Part shown: in pieces, positions 7,299 through 14,179 of the stretch | Numbering within the stretch: position 1 is the stretch's first letter | Layout of the letters: each line of letters begins with the position of its first letter | Source of the DNA: JAFGLP01 sp050014895 | Lineage (GTDB): Bacteria > Chloroflexota > Dehalococcoidia > GIF9 > UBA5629 | Length of the DNA stretch: 17,983 bases | Direction: 5' to 3' | NCBI GenBank assembly: GCA_050014895.1 | Contig: JBEKCL010000048.1 | Span: 1 to 17,983 of the forward strand | Position numbers and translations under genes: made by a program | The notes under the pieces: model-generated | Database searches by the model: none | What the model was told of the DNA's origin: nothing | What the model saw: the letters and a program-made list of their open reading frames with translations, nothing else

Positions 7299-8579
7299 AT
7301 GCAAAGACAAGTCAAGGTCGTGTTTGCAGTACTTATGCTTGTGGCGCTGCTTACAATGGTGCTGGCAGGCTGCGGACAAGCTGCCCAGGCGCCCAAGGAA
7401 GACGATTCTAAAAACCCCCTCAAGATAGGATGGTTGACCGATCTGACCGGCCCGATCGCGTCATCCTGTATCCCACAGATGGAATCGGGGACGGATTACG
7501 TTGAAACTATCAATGCCCAGGGTGGCGTGCAGGGACATCCTATTGAATATGTAACAGTTGATACGAAATACGATAACGATCTTGCCGTGGCAGGGTTTGA
7601 AAAGATGTGCACGCAGGACAATGTGCTGATCGTAGGCTCAGTATCAGCCAACTTTATGTCCGTTTGCAAACCTATTGCCGAAAGGTACAAGATTCCCCTA
7701 TCAGGACCTACTGAATACGGATCAATCCTGCCCGTATCCCAAAATCAATATGTATTCGGCAACGGCCCGGCCTATGCCGACTATTATCGCTGCAGCCTGA
7801 ACTGGATCAAGGATAACTGGAAGAAGGCTGATCCTCCCCGTATAGCCATAATGGGAGTCGACCTTGCTTTCTCAAAATCATGCATTAAGGGCGTTAAATG
7901 GATGCTAGAAAACGAACTTAAGTGGCCGATAGTTGCCACGGAATGGATGTCAGTTTCATCGACCGATGCTACCTCCCAGGTGACCAATATTAAAAACGCC
8001 AAACCTGATTATGTCGTTCTCTGTTCTACCGGCACTCCGCAGATCATTTTTCACAAAACGGCCAAGGCCATGGGCCTAACCGATTCCACAATCATACTGG
8101 ATACATTCCTGAGCAGCATACCCCTGTTCCGCATGGCGGACCGGGCCGCAATGGTGGGCGTGATCAACCATATACCTGTTGCGATTTATCCGCAGATGGC
8201 GGACGATGTACCCATGCTGAAGACTATAGCAGCAATCCACAAGAAAAACCGTATGGGAACAACCCTTGACTGGGTCCGCATTTCAGCCTATGCCAACGCC
8301 ATCGCCTCGGTCGAAGCGTTCGACCAGGCCATCAATAAGTGGGGCTTTTCTAATCTTACCGGCGAAAAAATGAAGGAATTCTGGGAGACCGGTATGACCG
8401 GAAATAACGTCCACGGCCTGGGTGCGCCAAACGAATGGTCGCCCACCAACCACGTGACCTCCCATGACTGCATAATTGTCAAGACAACCGAAACATATGA
8501 CGTAGATATACTCTATAAGTGGTACCATATGCCGCCCTGGCCTTCAATTGCCGGCGATCCCAGTTTTTGGGCACAATAG
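7299..8579 (+). CDS. LIV-type ABC transporter substrate-binding lipoprotein
   Basis: 426 residues. N-terminal MQRQVKVV, a hydrophobic stretch and the lipobox LAGC with Cys25 form a type II signal peptide, so the mature protein is lipid-anchored outside the cytoplasmic membrane. The mature part is a type 1 periplasmic-binding fold (Leu/Ile/Val-binding class, Peripla_BP_6): IGWLTDLTGPIA at its start, then VETINAQGGVQGHPIEYV and the lobe-2 SSTDATSQVTNIKNAKPD, as usual for this class. The protein is Trp/Pro-rich at its C-terminus (HMPPWPSIAGDPSFWAQ), which I have no explanation for. It determines the specificity of the importer; amide and urea binders, aromatic-acid binders and amino-acid binders share this fold, so the ligand cannot be named. 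The upstream extension is excluded by the ribosome site. Confidence 0.92.
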   Translation: MQRQVKVVFAVLMLVALLTMVLAGCGQAAQAPKEDDSKNPLKIGWLTDLTGPIASSCIPQMESGTDYVETINAQGGVQGHPIEYVTVDTKYDNDLAVAGFEKMCTQDNVLIVGSVSANFMSVCKPIAERYKIPLSGPTEYGSILPVSQNQYVFGNGPAYADYYRCSLNWIKDNWKKADPPRIAIMGVDLAFSKSCIKGVKWMLENELKWPIVATEWMSVSSTDATSQVTNIKNAKPDYVVLCSTGTPQIIFHKTAKAMGLTDSTIILDTFLSSIPLFRMADRAAMVGVINHIPVAIYPQMADDVPMLKTIAAIHKKNRMGTTLDWVRISAYANAIASVEAFDQAINKWGFSNLTGEKMKEFWETGMTGNNVHGLGAPNEWSPTNHVTSHDCIIVKTTETYDVDILYKWYHMPPWPSIAGDPSFWAQ

Positions 8580-8587
8580 TTAATAGA

Positions 8588-8619
8588 GGGAAGCGGTCCC
8601 GCATGCGGAGCTGCTTCCC
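8588..8619 (+). repeat. Stable intercistronic hairpin between binding protein and LivF-like gene
   Basis: GGGAAGC (8588-8594) pairs with GCTTCCC (8613-8619), continuing inward through G-U and G-C pairs to the CCGCATGCGG core (8599-8608). There is no T-run. It ends one base before the AGGA (8621-8624) ribosome site of the downstream gene. Likely roles are protecting the 3' end of the abundant binding-protein message and lowering LivF translation. Confidence 0.6.
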
Positions 8620-8630
8620 CAGGAATTTGC

Positions 8631-9425
8631 ATGCTAAACGTTAATATAATTGAAGTCAAATACTACGGGGTAATCCGTGTACTGTCAGATGTCTCTATAC
8701 AGGTGCCTGATAAACGCATAGTGGCAACGCTGGGGTCCAACGGCGCCGGCAAGTCCACACTGCTTAAGAGCATCTCAGGGCTTCTGCTCACTGAAGCTGG
8801 CGAGGTATCAAGTGGTGAGATCACTTTCAATGGCAAACGCATCGAACGCATGAAGGTTGAAGACAGGGTCAAGCTGGGAATAACGCAGTTAATAGAAGGC
8901 CGTCTGGTTTTTACGCACATGACGGTTGAAGAGAACCTGGAAGCCGGTCACTATGTCACCGGAAAAAAATCTCCCTTCGCTAAAGACCGCGAGGTCATTT
9001 ATTCCTATTTCCCACGCTTGCGCGATCTCCGTAAAAACGTGGCAGGCTATCTTTCCGGGGGCGAGCAGCAAATGCTTGTTATCGGCAGAGCTTTGATGAC
9101 CAAGCCTCAACTTTTCATGCTTGACGAGCCATCCATGGGACTTGCCCCGATCATTGTCAAGGAAATCCTCGATATCCTTAAGAAAATGCAGAAGGAGCAG
9201 GGTCTTTCTGTTCTGCTGGTCGAACAAAATGCCGCTGCTGCCCTGTCAATTGCTGATTACGGATATATTATGGAAAATGGCAAGGTAGTGCTTGAAGGAA
9301 GCGTTGCAGACCTGAAGAACAATCCGAATATCAAGGAATTCTATCTTGGCATTGGAAAAGAAGGGGAGAAAATCAAGTATAGCGAACTGAAAGACCACAA
9401 GGACAATAAACACTGGGTCGCGTGA
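8631..9425 (+). CDS. livF: LIV-type ABC transporter ATP-binding protein (LivF-like)
   Basis: 264 residues, second ATPase of the importer. Walker A GSNGAGKS (35-42; most LivF have GRNGAGK), signature LSGGEQQMLVIGRAL (141-155), Walker B LFMLDEP (161-167) and the LivF-typical SMGLAPIIV, plus LLVEQNAAAALSIADYGYIMENG. It is some 25 residues longer than a standard LivF: after YLGIGKEG there is a charged tail ending DHKDNKHWVA. ATG 8631 has a modest AGGA site placed directly behind the hairpin. Placing the binding-protein gene between LivM and LivF gives the order G-H-M-K-F, a common variant. Confidence 0.93.
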   Translation: MLNVNIIEVKYYGVIRVLSDVSIQVPDKRIVATLGSNGAGKSTLLKSISGLLLTEAGEVSSGEITFNGKRIERMKVEDRVKLGITQLIEGRLVFTHMTVEENLEAGHYVTGKKSPFAKDREVIYSYFPRLRDLRKNVAGYLSGGEQQMLVIGRALMTKPQLFMLDEPSMGLAPIIVKEILDILKKMQKEQGLSVLLVEQNAAAALSIADYGYIMENGKVVLEGSVADLKNNPNIKEFYLGIGKEGEKIKYSELKDHKDNKHWVA

Positions 9426-9470
9426 ACAACTTCGTCCCTACTTATTTAACATTGAAATATAAACAAATTA

Positions 9471-9476
9471 AGGAGG
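9471..9476 (+). promoter_or_regulatory. Ribosome binding site deciding the start of the small lipoprotein
   Basis: AGGAGG, five bases before ATG 9482. It argues for ATG 9482 over an in-frame GTG at 9422 that overlaps the LivF-like stop by four bases and would add 20 polar residues before the signal peptide. Confidence 0.75.
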
Positions 9477-9481
9477 AAACA

Positions 9482-10114
9482 ATGTCCAGATCAGCTTTAG
9501 TCAGCATGTTAATTGCAACCATGTTCGTATTGCTCGTTGTTGCAGCCGCATGTGCACCTGCAACGCCAGCCGCCAAACCTGCAACAACTACTCCACCGGC
9601 TGCCACAACACCGGCTACAACAACACCGGCAGCCACTACTCCTGCCGCCACCAAACCTCTTACAGACGAAGAACTTGGCTTCAACGCTGCAACTTATACT
9701 AATGATGAGTATAAGTTTTCATTCAGATATCCTAAAGAGTGGGATAGCAAGCCAACCGATTGGGAATACCAGCTGTTTATAGCCAAGGCCAAAGCGGGCT
9801 TGCCCTCATTAACAATAACCGCCTATCCGGGCACAGGCCTTGATAAACAAAAGGAGTTACTCCCTACCTACTATGACAAGAAAGGCGTTACCAATTTAAA
9901 GTGGGTGTCCGATAAGGATTTCACACTGTGGGATGGTACCAAATGCGAGCTGGTTGATTGGACTTATACCTGGCCCGGCGGCCTGGAACTTGAATCTTAT
10001 GCCATGGCTATTGACCGCGGGGGCAAGAGGCTTACCTTTGGAGTAACCGCTCCCCAGGGTATGATGGACTACGAAGCTTGCAAACCAATGTTCAATTCGC
10101 TGATATTCAAATAG
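9482..10114 (+). CDS. Secreted lipoprotein with Thr/Pro/Ala spacer and PsbP/DUF1795-like domain
   Basis: 210 residues. A signal peptide with hydrophobic core MLIATMFVLLVVAAAC ends at lipobox Cys24, so this is an exported lipoprotein. Residues 25-58 are a low-complexity Ala/Pro/Thr spacer, which would hold the domain away from the membrane. The remainder (about 65-210) starts NDEYKFSFRYPKEWDSKP, the opening of PsbP-like or DUF1795-like domains (compact alpha-beta, often ligand- or partner-binding), and ends with a MDYEACKPMFNSLIFK strand typical of that group. Last gene of the transporter operon, 56 bp after LivF, followed by a strong terminator. It may be an accessory factor of the importer or an unrelated passenger; no catalytic residues are visible. 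Family assignment is from pattern memory. Confidence 0.75.
   Translation: MSRSALVSMLIATMFVLLVVAAACAPATPAAKPATTTPPAATTPATTTPAATTPAATKPLTDEELGFNAATYTNDEYKFSFRYPKEWDSKPTDWEYQLFIAKAKAGLPSLTITAYPGTGLDKQKELLPTYYDKKGVTNLKWVSDKDFTLWDGTKCELVDWTYTWPGGLELESYAMAIDRGGKRLTFGVTAPQGMMDYEACKPMFNSLIFK
9588..9650 (+). repeat. Imperfect ACAACACCGGC-type repeats coding the spacer
   Basis: Repeated ACA/ACT and CCG/CCT triplets, including ACAACACCGGC twice (starting about 9605 and 9620), code the Thr-Pro-Ala linker of the lipoprotein. Such tracts change length easily between strains. Confidence 0.5.
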
Positions 10115-10146
10115 CCCTGATAGCTGCATAAACAAACCTTACAATC

Positions 10147-10174
10147 AACGGGCTTCTCATATGAGAAGCCCGTT
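10147..10174. terminator. Strong rho-independent terminator, possibly bidirectional
   Basis: A 28-base perfect palindrome: AACGGGCTTCTCAT (10147-10160) followed directly by its reverse complement (10161-10174). On the plus strand it is followed by the T-rich ATATTTTTATT. It closes the transporter and lipoprotein operon 32 bases after the stop. On the minus strand it also lies just after the RNA 3' end at 10195, where it could have served as that gene's terminator. Confidence 0.88.
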
Positions 10175-10194
10175 ATATTTTTATTCTGTGTTTA

Positions 10195-10226
10195 TGGTGG
10201 AGGCGAGGGAGAGTCGAACTCCACTT
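10195..10226 (-). ncRNA. ssrA: 3'-end fragment of tmRNA (or tRNA-Ala), putative island attachment site
   Basis: Read on the minus strand, GGAG-TTCGACT-CTCC forms a T-stem and T-loop. It is followed by CGCCTCC, discriminator A and encoded CCA ending at 10195. The acceptor strand has U at the position of U70, which would pair with G3 as in alanine-charged tmRNA or tRNA-Ala. The T-loop TTCGACT and the upstream TGTTTC resemble tmRNA 3' ends such as that of Bacillus subtilis. There is one extra T between T-stem and acceptor compared with the canonical spacing, and nothing tRNA- or tmRNA-like continues upstream: the SMC ATPase gene ends only 42 bases away. It is therefore a fragment, as left by integration into an RNA gene. 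tmRNA is favoured over tRNA-Ala but not proven. Confidence 0.5.
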
Positions 10227-10244
10227 GAAACACCAGGTGATTTC
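10227..10244. repeat. Imperfect dyad beside the RNA-gene fragment
   Basis: GAAACACC (10227-10234), a central A, then GGTGATTTC (10236-10244), symmetric except for one bulged base. It lies immediately inside the presumed island from the T-loop. It could be a recombinase core or arm site, but could equally be chance or the hairpin end of the minus-strand operon. Confidence 0.3.
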
Positions 10245-10267
10245 TTTTTATAAGGGTTTCATCCAGA

Positions 10268-12901
10268 TTAATTAAACACAATCTCTTTGGCATCTCCAAT
10301 ATTACTATATCGATCAGGCACACAAGTAAATATTGCTATTTGGCATTCCTTCGCCGCTTTTGCAATGATAGCACCCATTAACCGCAACCGGTCAGGATCA
10401 GTATAACCAAGAGTATCATCTAGCATTATCGGAGCCCCACCGTCTTGAGCAACCATCATCCCACAAGCCAATCGGAAAATTAGTGAAAGCTGTTCTTTTG
10501 TTCCACCACTCAACGAATTAAATTCAACTGTTACACCATTTAATGTTCGGTTAGCAATTTGTAAGTTATCATTAACTTCAATTTGTAAAGAATCATCATA
10601 TACAAGACGACCCAATGCCTCAATTTTCTCTCTTAGTGGGGCAACATAAGTGTGACGTGCTATATCCCGCTCACGTCGCATCGTTTCGTATAATAATTTT
10701 GCCGCTGCTGCACGTCTAAATAACGAGGAACTGTCATAGTCTGCATGTACAAGTTTAGTTTTCGCTACGTTTAATTTATCGTAAAGTCCATCCTCACCAT
10801 TAAGTTTCAAACGTGTATTCGTTTTGACCAACTCCGTATTTGTGTTCTTCATCTGTTCTCGTATCCTATCTAATGATTTTTTTGCAGTTTCATCGAGCAC
10901 TCTCTCACGTTCCGGATTTAATTTTATTAGAGATACCTCTATAGCATCAACACTAGCCTTGGCCCTTTCCATACTGCTTACAGCGTTTGTTAATGTTTCG
11001 TCGATCATTGCATCAAATATGATAGCTCGTTCTTCTTCTAATTTCTTTCGCAGTTTGTCCAGGTTGTCTTTGCTAATATCCAGCTTAGTTTTCGCCTCTA
11101 TATATTGTCCGTCTCTTTCATCTTTAAGTCTTTTTGCTTCATCAAGTCTTGATTTAGCATTCTCCCATTCCATTTCGACAGTATTTTTAAGTTTGCCCAA
11201 ACTCTCTAATTCTGCCTTCGTTAATTCAGAATTCTCTAGAATCTTGGGTTCTGATACTCTCATCGGGAGATATGTTGATATACTCTGTTGCAAATCCAGT
11301 ATTAACTCTGACAATTTTTCATATGTGAGGTCACGCAGGTTATCATTTTCAATATTAATTAAATCCGTTATTTGCCTCAAAGCTTGTTGCCTTGTCTCAA
11401 AAGCATCACGGGTTTTATTAGCATCGTCTATACCGAATGAACTACAAACATTGCTCAAGTTCGTTATAGCTTCTTCAACTTTTCTTGATAAAGTATCTAT
11501 GCTAGAACCAGCATTTACATGAATTTCAAGCATATCAGGTACAACTAATTTAAGATCGTTAATGATAGTAATAGATTGCTGTTCCCCTTTTTTCAGATCA
11601 ATTTCCGTCCCATCTTTGATCAGCCTACATTCATTTAATCCCTGCATTATAACAGTGGGCGATTTAGCTCCTAGTTCAGCTTTAGCGCTTATTACACCGT
11701 ATCGAGCTTCTTCAATGGATGCTAAAGCATTTTCGTCAATTTTATTGTTGGCCAAAATAGCTTTTGCTTTTGCAGCATTTTCTCGTGCTTGATCCACACG
11801 TCTTTTTCTTTCTGACAATAGCTTAAAATCCAGCTGGTGCCGAAAATATTCATAATCATGCTGGCGTAAATCTACTAGTTCTTGAATATTTTTCTTCTTA
11901 CCTTCAGCAGTATCAAACGCACTACGTGACTTATCTAACTCTTGCTTAGCTTGATCAAATGATTCAACTCTCGATTCATAAGAGCTTTGCATTTCATCGA
12001 CTGTATCTTTGGCCTGTGTTACATCGTCAATGAGATTTGTCCTTTTATCCTTTATGTTACGTGCTTCTTTTTCATTTCCTTTCGCCTCTTGTAATTGCAG
12101 TTTCTCCCCTGAAAGTCTTGACTCCAATTTGGAAACGTCGACTAATATGGCAGATCGTTTTTCAATATCATCAATAATGTTTTGCTCAGACCGTTTAAGT
12201 TGATCTAATTCCCGTTTTAGTCTAGCAGCAAAATCTACATCATTATCTAAGTTACGTATTGCCTCTTCGATTGTATGAACTTCAGTTTGGCAATTCAGCA
12301 ATTCTTGGCGATGTTCTACCATATTCTTCTTTTCAGTACCACTCTCTGTAAAGTAATTCGAATACTCTTGATGAACCGCTTCGAAAAGGCTTTCTGCCAC
12401 CTGATCTGTAGTATGACCGCCAGTTGCTTGATCCAATGCCTTAGAAAGCCAAATCTGTCCTTCTAGGTTCGGTTGCATAATCTCTGCGCCTTGTCTTATG
12501 CTCAAAGCTTTCCACAGACTTATGTCTAGAGTCTCTTTTAATATCGCTTCAGCTCGCTCATGTGCTGACCTACTGGTTAAATTTTCAGGCCTTGGCTTAA
12601 CAATAGTCAACCGTGTTTCTGGTCTTTTAAGATAACGCTTAAAATACGTAAACTGATATGGGCCACTAATTGCTTCTAATTCAATCTCTGGCCCCTCGTC
12701 ACGATTAACGGGTTTAATTGCAGTAATATCACGACTTTTACTCGAATCAGGATAGCCAAATAGAAGCCAGATTGCTTCGCCCAAGCTAGTTTTCCCAACC
12801 TCATTGGGCCCTCGTACAATTGTTATGCCGTTTTCGGCAAATTCAATTTCCTTTTCAGAAATACCCTTATAATTAGCAATTTTAAGACGCTTGTATATCA
12901 T
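10268..12901 (-). CDS. SbcC/YhaN-like SMC-family ATPase without zinc hook
   Basis: 877 residues, Rad50/SbcC-type DNA-processing ATPase. The N-terminal half of the head starts MIYKRLKIANYKGI and has Walker A GPNEVGKT (31-38). Long heptad-rich, Lys/Glu/Asp-rich coiled-coil regions span about 195-400 and 470-760. The C-terminal half of the head has signature LSGGTKEQ (797-804) and Walker B PIMLDDT (824-830), where the residue after the Walker Asp is Asp rather than Glu, and D-loop GYTD. It lacks any Cys-x-x-Cys hook; instead residues about 413-465 form a strand-rich, Gly/Asp/Val-containing insert between the coils. It is shorter than E. coli SbcC (about 1050), closer to YhaN types. Its ATG overlaps the stop of the upstream phosphoesterase gene by four bases (ATGA), so the two form a complex. 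A DNA-end-processing or defence nuclease role is inferred. Confidence 0.87.
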   Translation of the reverse strand: MIYKRLKIANYKGISEKEIEFAENGITIVRGPNEVGKTSLGEAIWLLFGYPDSSKSRDITAIKPVNRDEGPEIELEAISGPYQFTYFKRYLKRPETRLTIVKPRPENLTSRSAHERAEAILKETLDISLWKALSIRQGAEIMQPNLEGQIWLSKALDQATGGHTTDQVAESLFEAVHQEYSNYFTESGTEKKNMVEHRQELLNCQTEVHTIEEAIRNLDNDVDFAARLKRELDQLKRSEQNIIDDIEKRSAILVDVSKLESRLSGEKLQLQEAKGNEKEARNIKDKRTNLIDDVTQAKDTVDEMQSSYESRVESFDQAKQELDKSRSAFDTAEGKKKNIQELVDLRQHDYEYFRHQLDFKLLSERKRRVDQARENAAKAKAILANNKIDENALASIEEARYGVISAKAELGAKSPTVIMQGLNECRLIKDGTEIDLKKGEQQSITIINDLKLVVPDMLEIHVNAGSSIDTLSRKVEEAITNLSNVCSSFGIDDANKTRDAFETRQQALRQITDLINIENDNLRDLTYEKLSELILDLQQSISTYLPMRVSEPKILENSELTKAELESLGKLKNTVEMEWENAKSRLDEAKRLKDERDGQYIEAKTKLDISKDNLDKLRKKLEEERAIIFDAMIDETLTNAVSSMERAKASVDAIEVSLIKLNPERERVLDETAKKSLDRIREQMKNTNTELVKTNTRLKLNGEDGLYDKLNVAKTKLVHADYDSSSLFRRAAAAKLLYETMRRERDIARHTYVAPLREKIEALGRLVYDDSLQIEVNDNLQIANRTLNGVTVEFNSLSGGTKEQLSLIFRLACGMMVAQDGGAPIMLDDTLGYTDPDRLRLMGAIIAKAAKECQIAIFTCVPDRYSNIGDAKEIVFN

Positions 12902-14028
12902 ACTATAGCCCCACGCAATCTTAATAGTAACATGAGTGCATCACGAGCACTCTGTTTCTCCGGTGTTTCACCTGTCATCTGTCCTCTAAGTTGAGCAACG
13001 GTCGTTTCAACAAATCCTGAAAAACCAAGATTAGAAAAGTCGGCATCATCAGGCACCACCAATAAATCGGTGTCATTGATCTGAAAACTCGCAAATACCT
13101 CGCTAATGGAGTCAAGCGATTGTCTCAAAACTCCTTCTTGTGTTAGGGAAATAGAGCCGACCAAGTTGACTTTGATAATTGTACGTTCTTTTTGATCCAA
13201 GTCTTCTAGCATCTGTCGCAATGCCTCTATATCCTCAGTATGATTGATATCAATGTGCTTCTTTTCGATAAAGCGCCATTGACCAACTTGGTACGGTATC
13301 ACTTCCACATTACCACCATCCATCTCAATGACTTGGGCATAACCAGAATCTTCTTCACCAAAATCCGTTACTTCTGGAGTACCTGAATACCAGATACGCT
13401 CGCCAGCACCAATCTTGGTACGTAAATGGCGGTCACCCAATGCTATGAATGATGCCTTATTCTCATTAATAACATTCTCAAGGCTCTCAGTCGAAATTAT
13501 TAAAGGATCATCTTTTTTCGGAGTAAATGAATCGACCGTACCATGTGCAATAATAATTCTGGTGATGCCTTCAGCTGGTTCAAGAGGTGCGATAGCTTTG
13601 TAATATGGATTTATTTCCATTCGCTTTGACAACCACGGAGCACCCACCAGTTCAACGTTCCCTTCAATTTGGATTATGGACGTATCAACAATCACCCGTA
13701 CATGAGCAGGTTTCCCTTGAACAAAGTTAGTGGAAAGAAAAACCGAGGCATCATTTAAGGGATCATGATTACCAGGTAGAATCCATACAGGAACAGGAAC
13801 TTCTTTAAGTGCCTCAAGTGCGCGGGCAACAGTCTTCCGATCCACTTGATTGGATTCAAATATATCTCCGCAGACTACCATGAACTGGCAATTCGCTTCC
13901 CTTGCAATTCTCCCTAGGGTGCGGATAGCATCAAAGCGTGCCTGGTTATAACGCTCCTGAGACCCTTCTGAGAAAAAATAACGGGTCATGCCAAGCTGCC
14001 AATCGCTTGTATGAAGGAAACGAACCAT
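12898..14028 (-). CDS. SbcD/Mre11/YhaO-like metallophosphoesterase
   Basis: 376 residues, nuclease partner of the following ATPase. Calcineurin-like phosphoesterase motifs: HTSDWQLG (D9, with Q11 where classical SbcD has His), CGDIFES (D55), PGNHD (N87-H88-D89), AHG (H162) and ALGDRH (D199-x-H201, where classical enzymes have GHxH), followed by WYSGTPE. The Gln and Asp variants together look like a recognisable subgroup (HTxDWQ and GDxH) rather than random decay. Residues about 255-376 form the C-terminal cap and ATPase-binding part. The start has GGAGG 11 bases upstream, and a good promoter lies about 90 bp ahead. First gene of a two-gene operon overlapping the ATPase gene by 4 bp. Confidence 0.87.
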   Translation of the reverse strand: MVRFLHTSDWQLGMTRYFFSEGSQERYNQARFDAIRTLGRIAREANCQFMVVCGDIFESNQVDRKTVARALEALKEVPVPVWILPGNHDPLNDASVFLSTNFVQGKPAHVRVIVDTSIIQIEGNVELVGAPWLSKRMEINPYYKAIAPLEPAEGITRIIIAHGTVDSFTPKKDDPLIISTESLENVINENKASFIALGDRHLRTKIGAGERIWYSGTPEVTDFGEEDSGYAQVIEMDGGNVEVIPYQVGQWRFIEKKHIDINHTEDIEALRQMLEDLDQKERTIIKVNLVGSISLTQEGVLRQSLDSISEVFASFQINDTDLLVVPDDADFSNLGFSGFVETTVAQLRGQMTGETPEKQSARDALMLLLRLRGAIV

Positions 14029-14093
14029 GTTTTACTTCACCTCCATAGAATCCACTCACCCCGGCAAGCGTGGCGAAAAAATAATGCTGTCGC

Positions 14094-14108
14094 AAAAGAG
14101 GCTCTTTT
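14094..14108. repeat. Dyad in the leader of the SbcCD-like operon
   Basis: AAAAGAG-g-CTCTTTT, a 15-base palindrome just downstream of the predicted start site of the minus-strand promoter. It is a candidate operator or a small leader hairpin. Confidence 0.35.
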
Positions 14109-14119
14109 AAGCCTACGTC

Positions 14120-14147
14120 ATTATAGCCTATTGTAGCTATTCCGCAA
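14120..14147 (-). promoter_or_regulatory. Sigma70-type promoter of the SbcCD-like operon
   Basis: On the minus strand, -35 TTGCGG (14147-14142), a 16-base spacer and a perfect -10 TATAAT (14125-14120). Placed in the gap between the DUF3800-like gene and the phosphoesterase gene, it would give a leader of about 85 bases. The -10 is strong; the -35 matches only in TTG. Confidence 0.55.
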
Positions 14148-14150
14148 AGT

Positions 14151-14164
14151 CTCCCTTTTGGGAG
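14151..14164 (-). terminator. Small GC-rich hairpin after the DUF3800-like gene
   Basis: CTCCC (14151-14155), a TTTT loop and GGGAG (14160-14164), 15 bases past the stop of the minus-strand gene. There is no T-run after it on that strand, so it is at best a weak terminator. It would separate the gene from the promoter that follows. Confidence 0.3.
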
Positions 14165-14179
14165 CCATGTCACAATTCG

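Noticed and set aside
9442..9684. An 80-codon minus-strand frame rich in Ala, Gly and Val
   Set aside because: Antisense of the Thr/Pro/Ala repeat tract of the lipoprotein; a by-product of low complexity.
10824..11522. A 232-codon open frame on the plus strand
   Set aside because: It lies wholly antisense to the coiled-coil part of the SMC ATPase. Its Ser/Leu-rich product is the mirror of Lys/Glu/Asp-rich codons; no ribosome site or domain.
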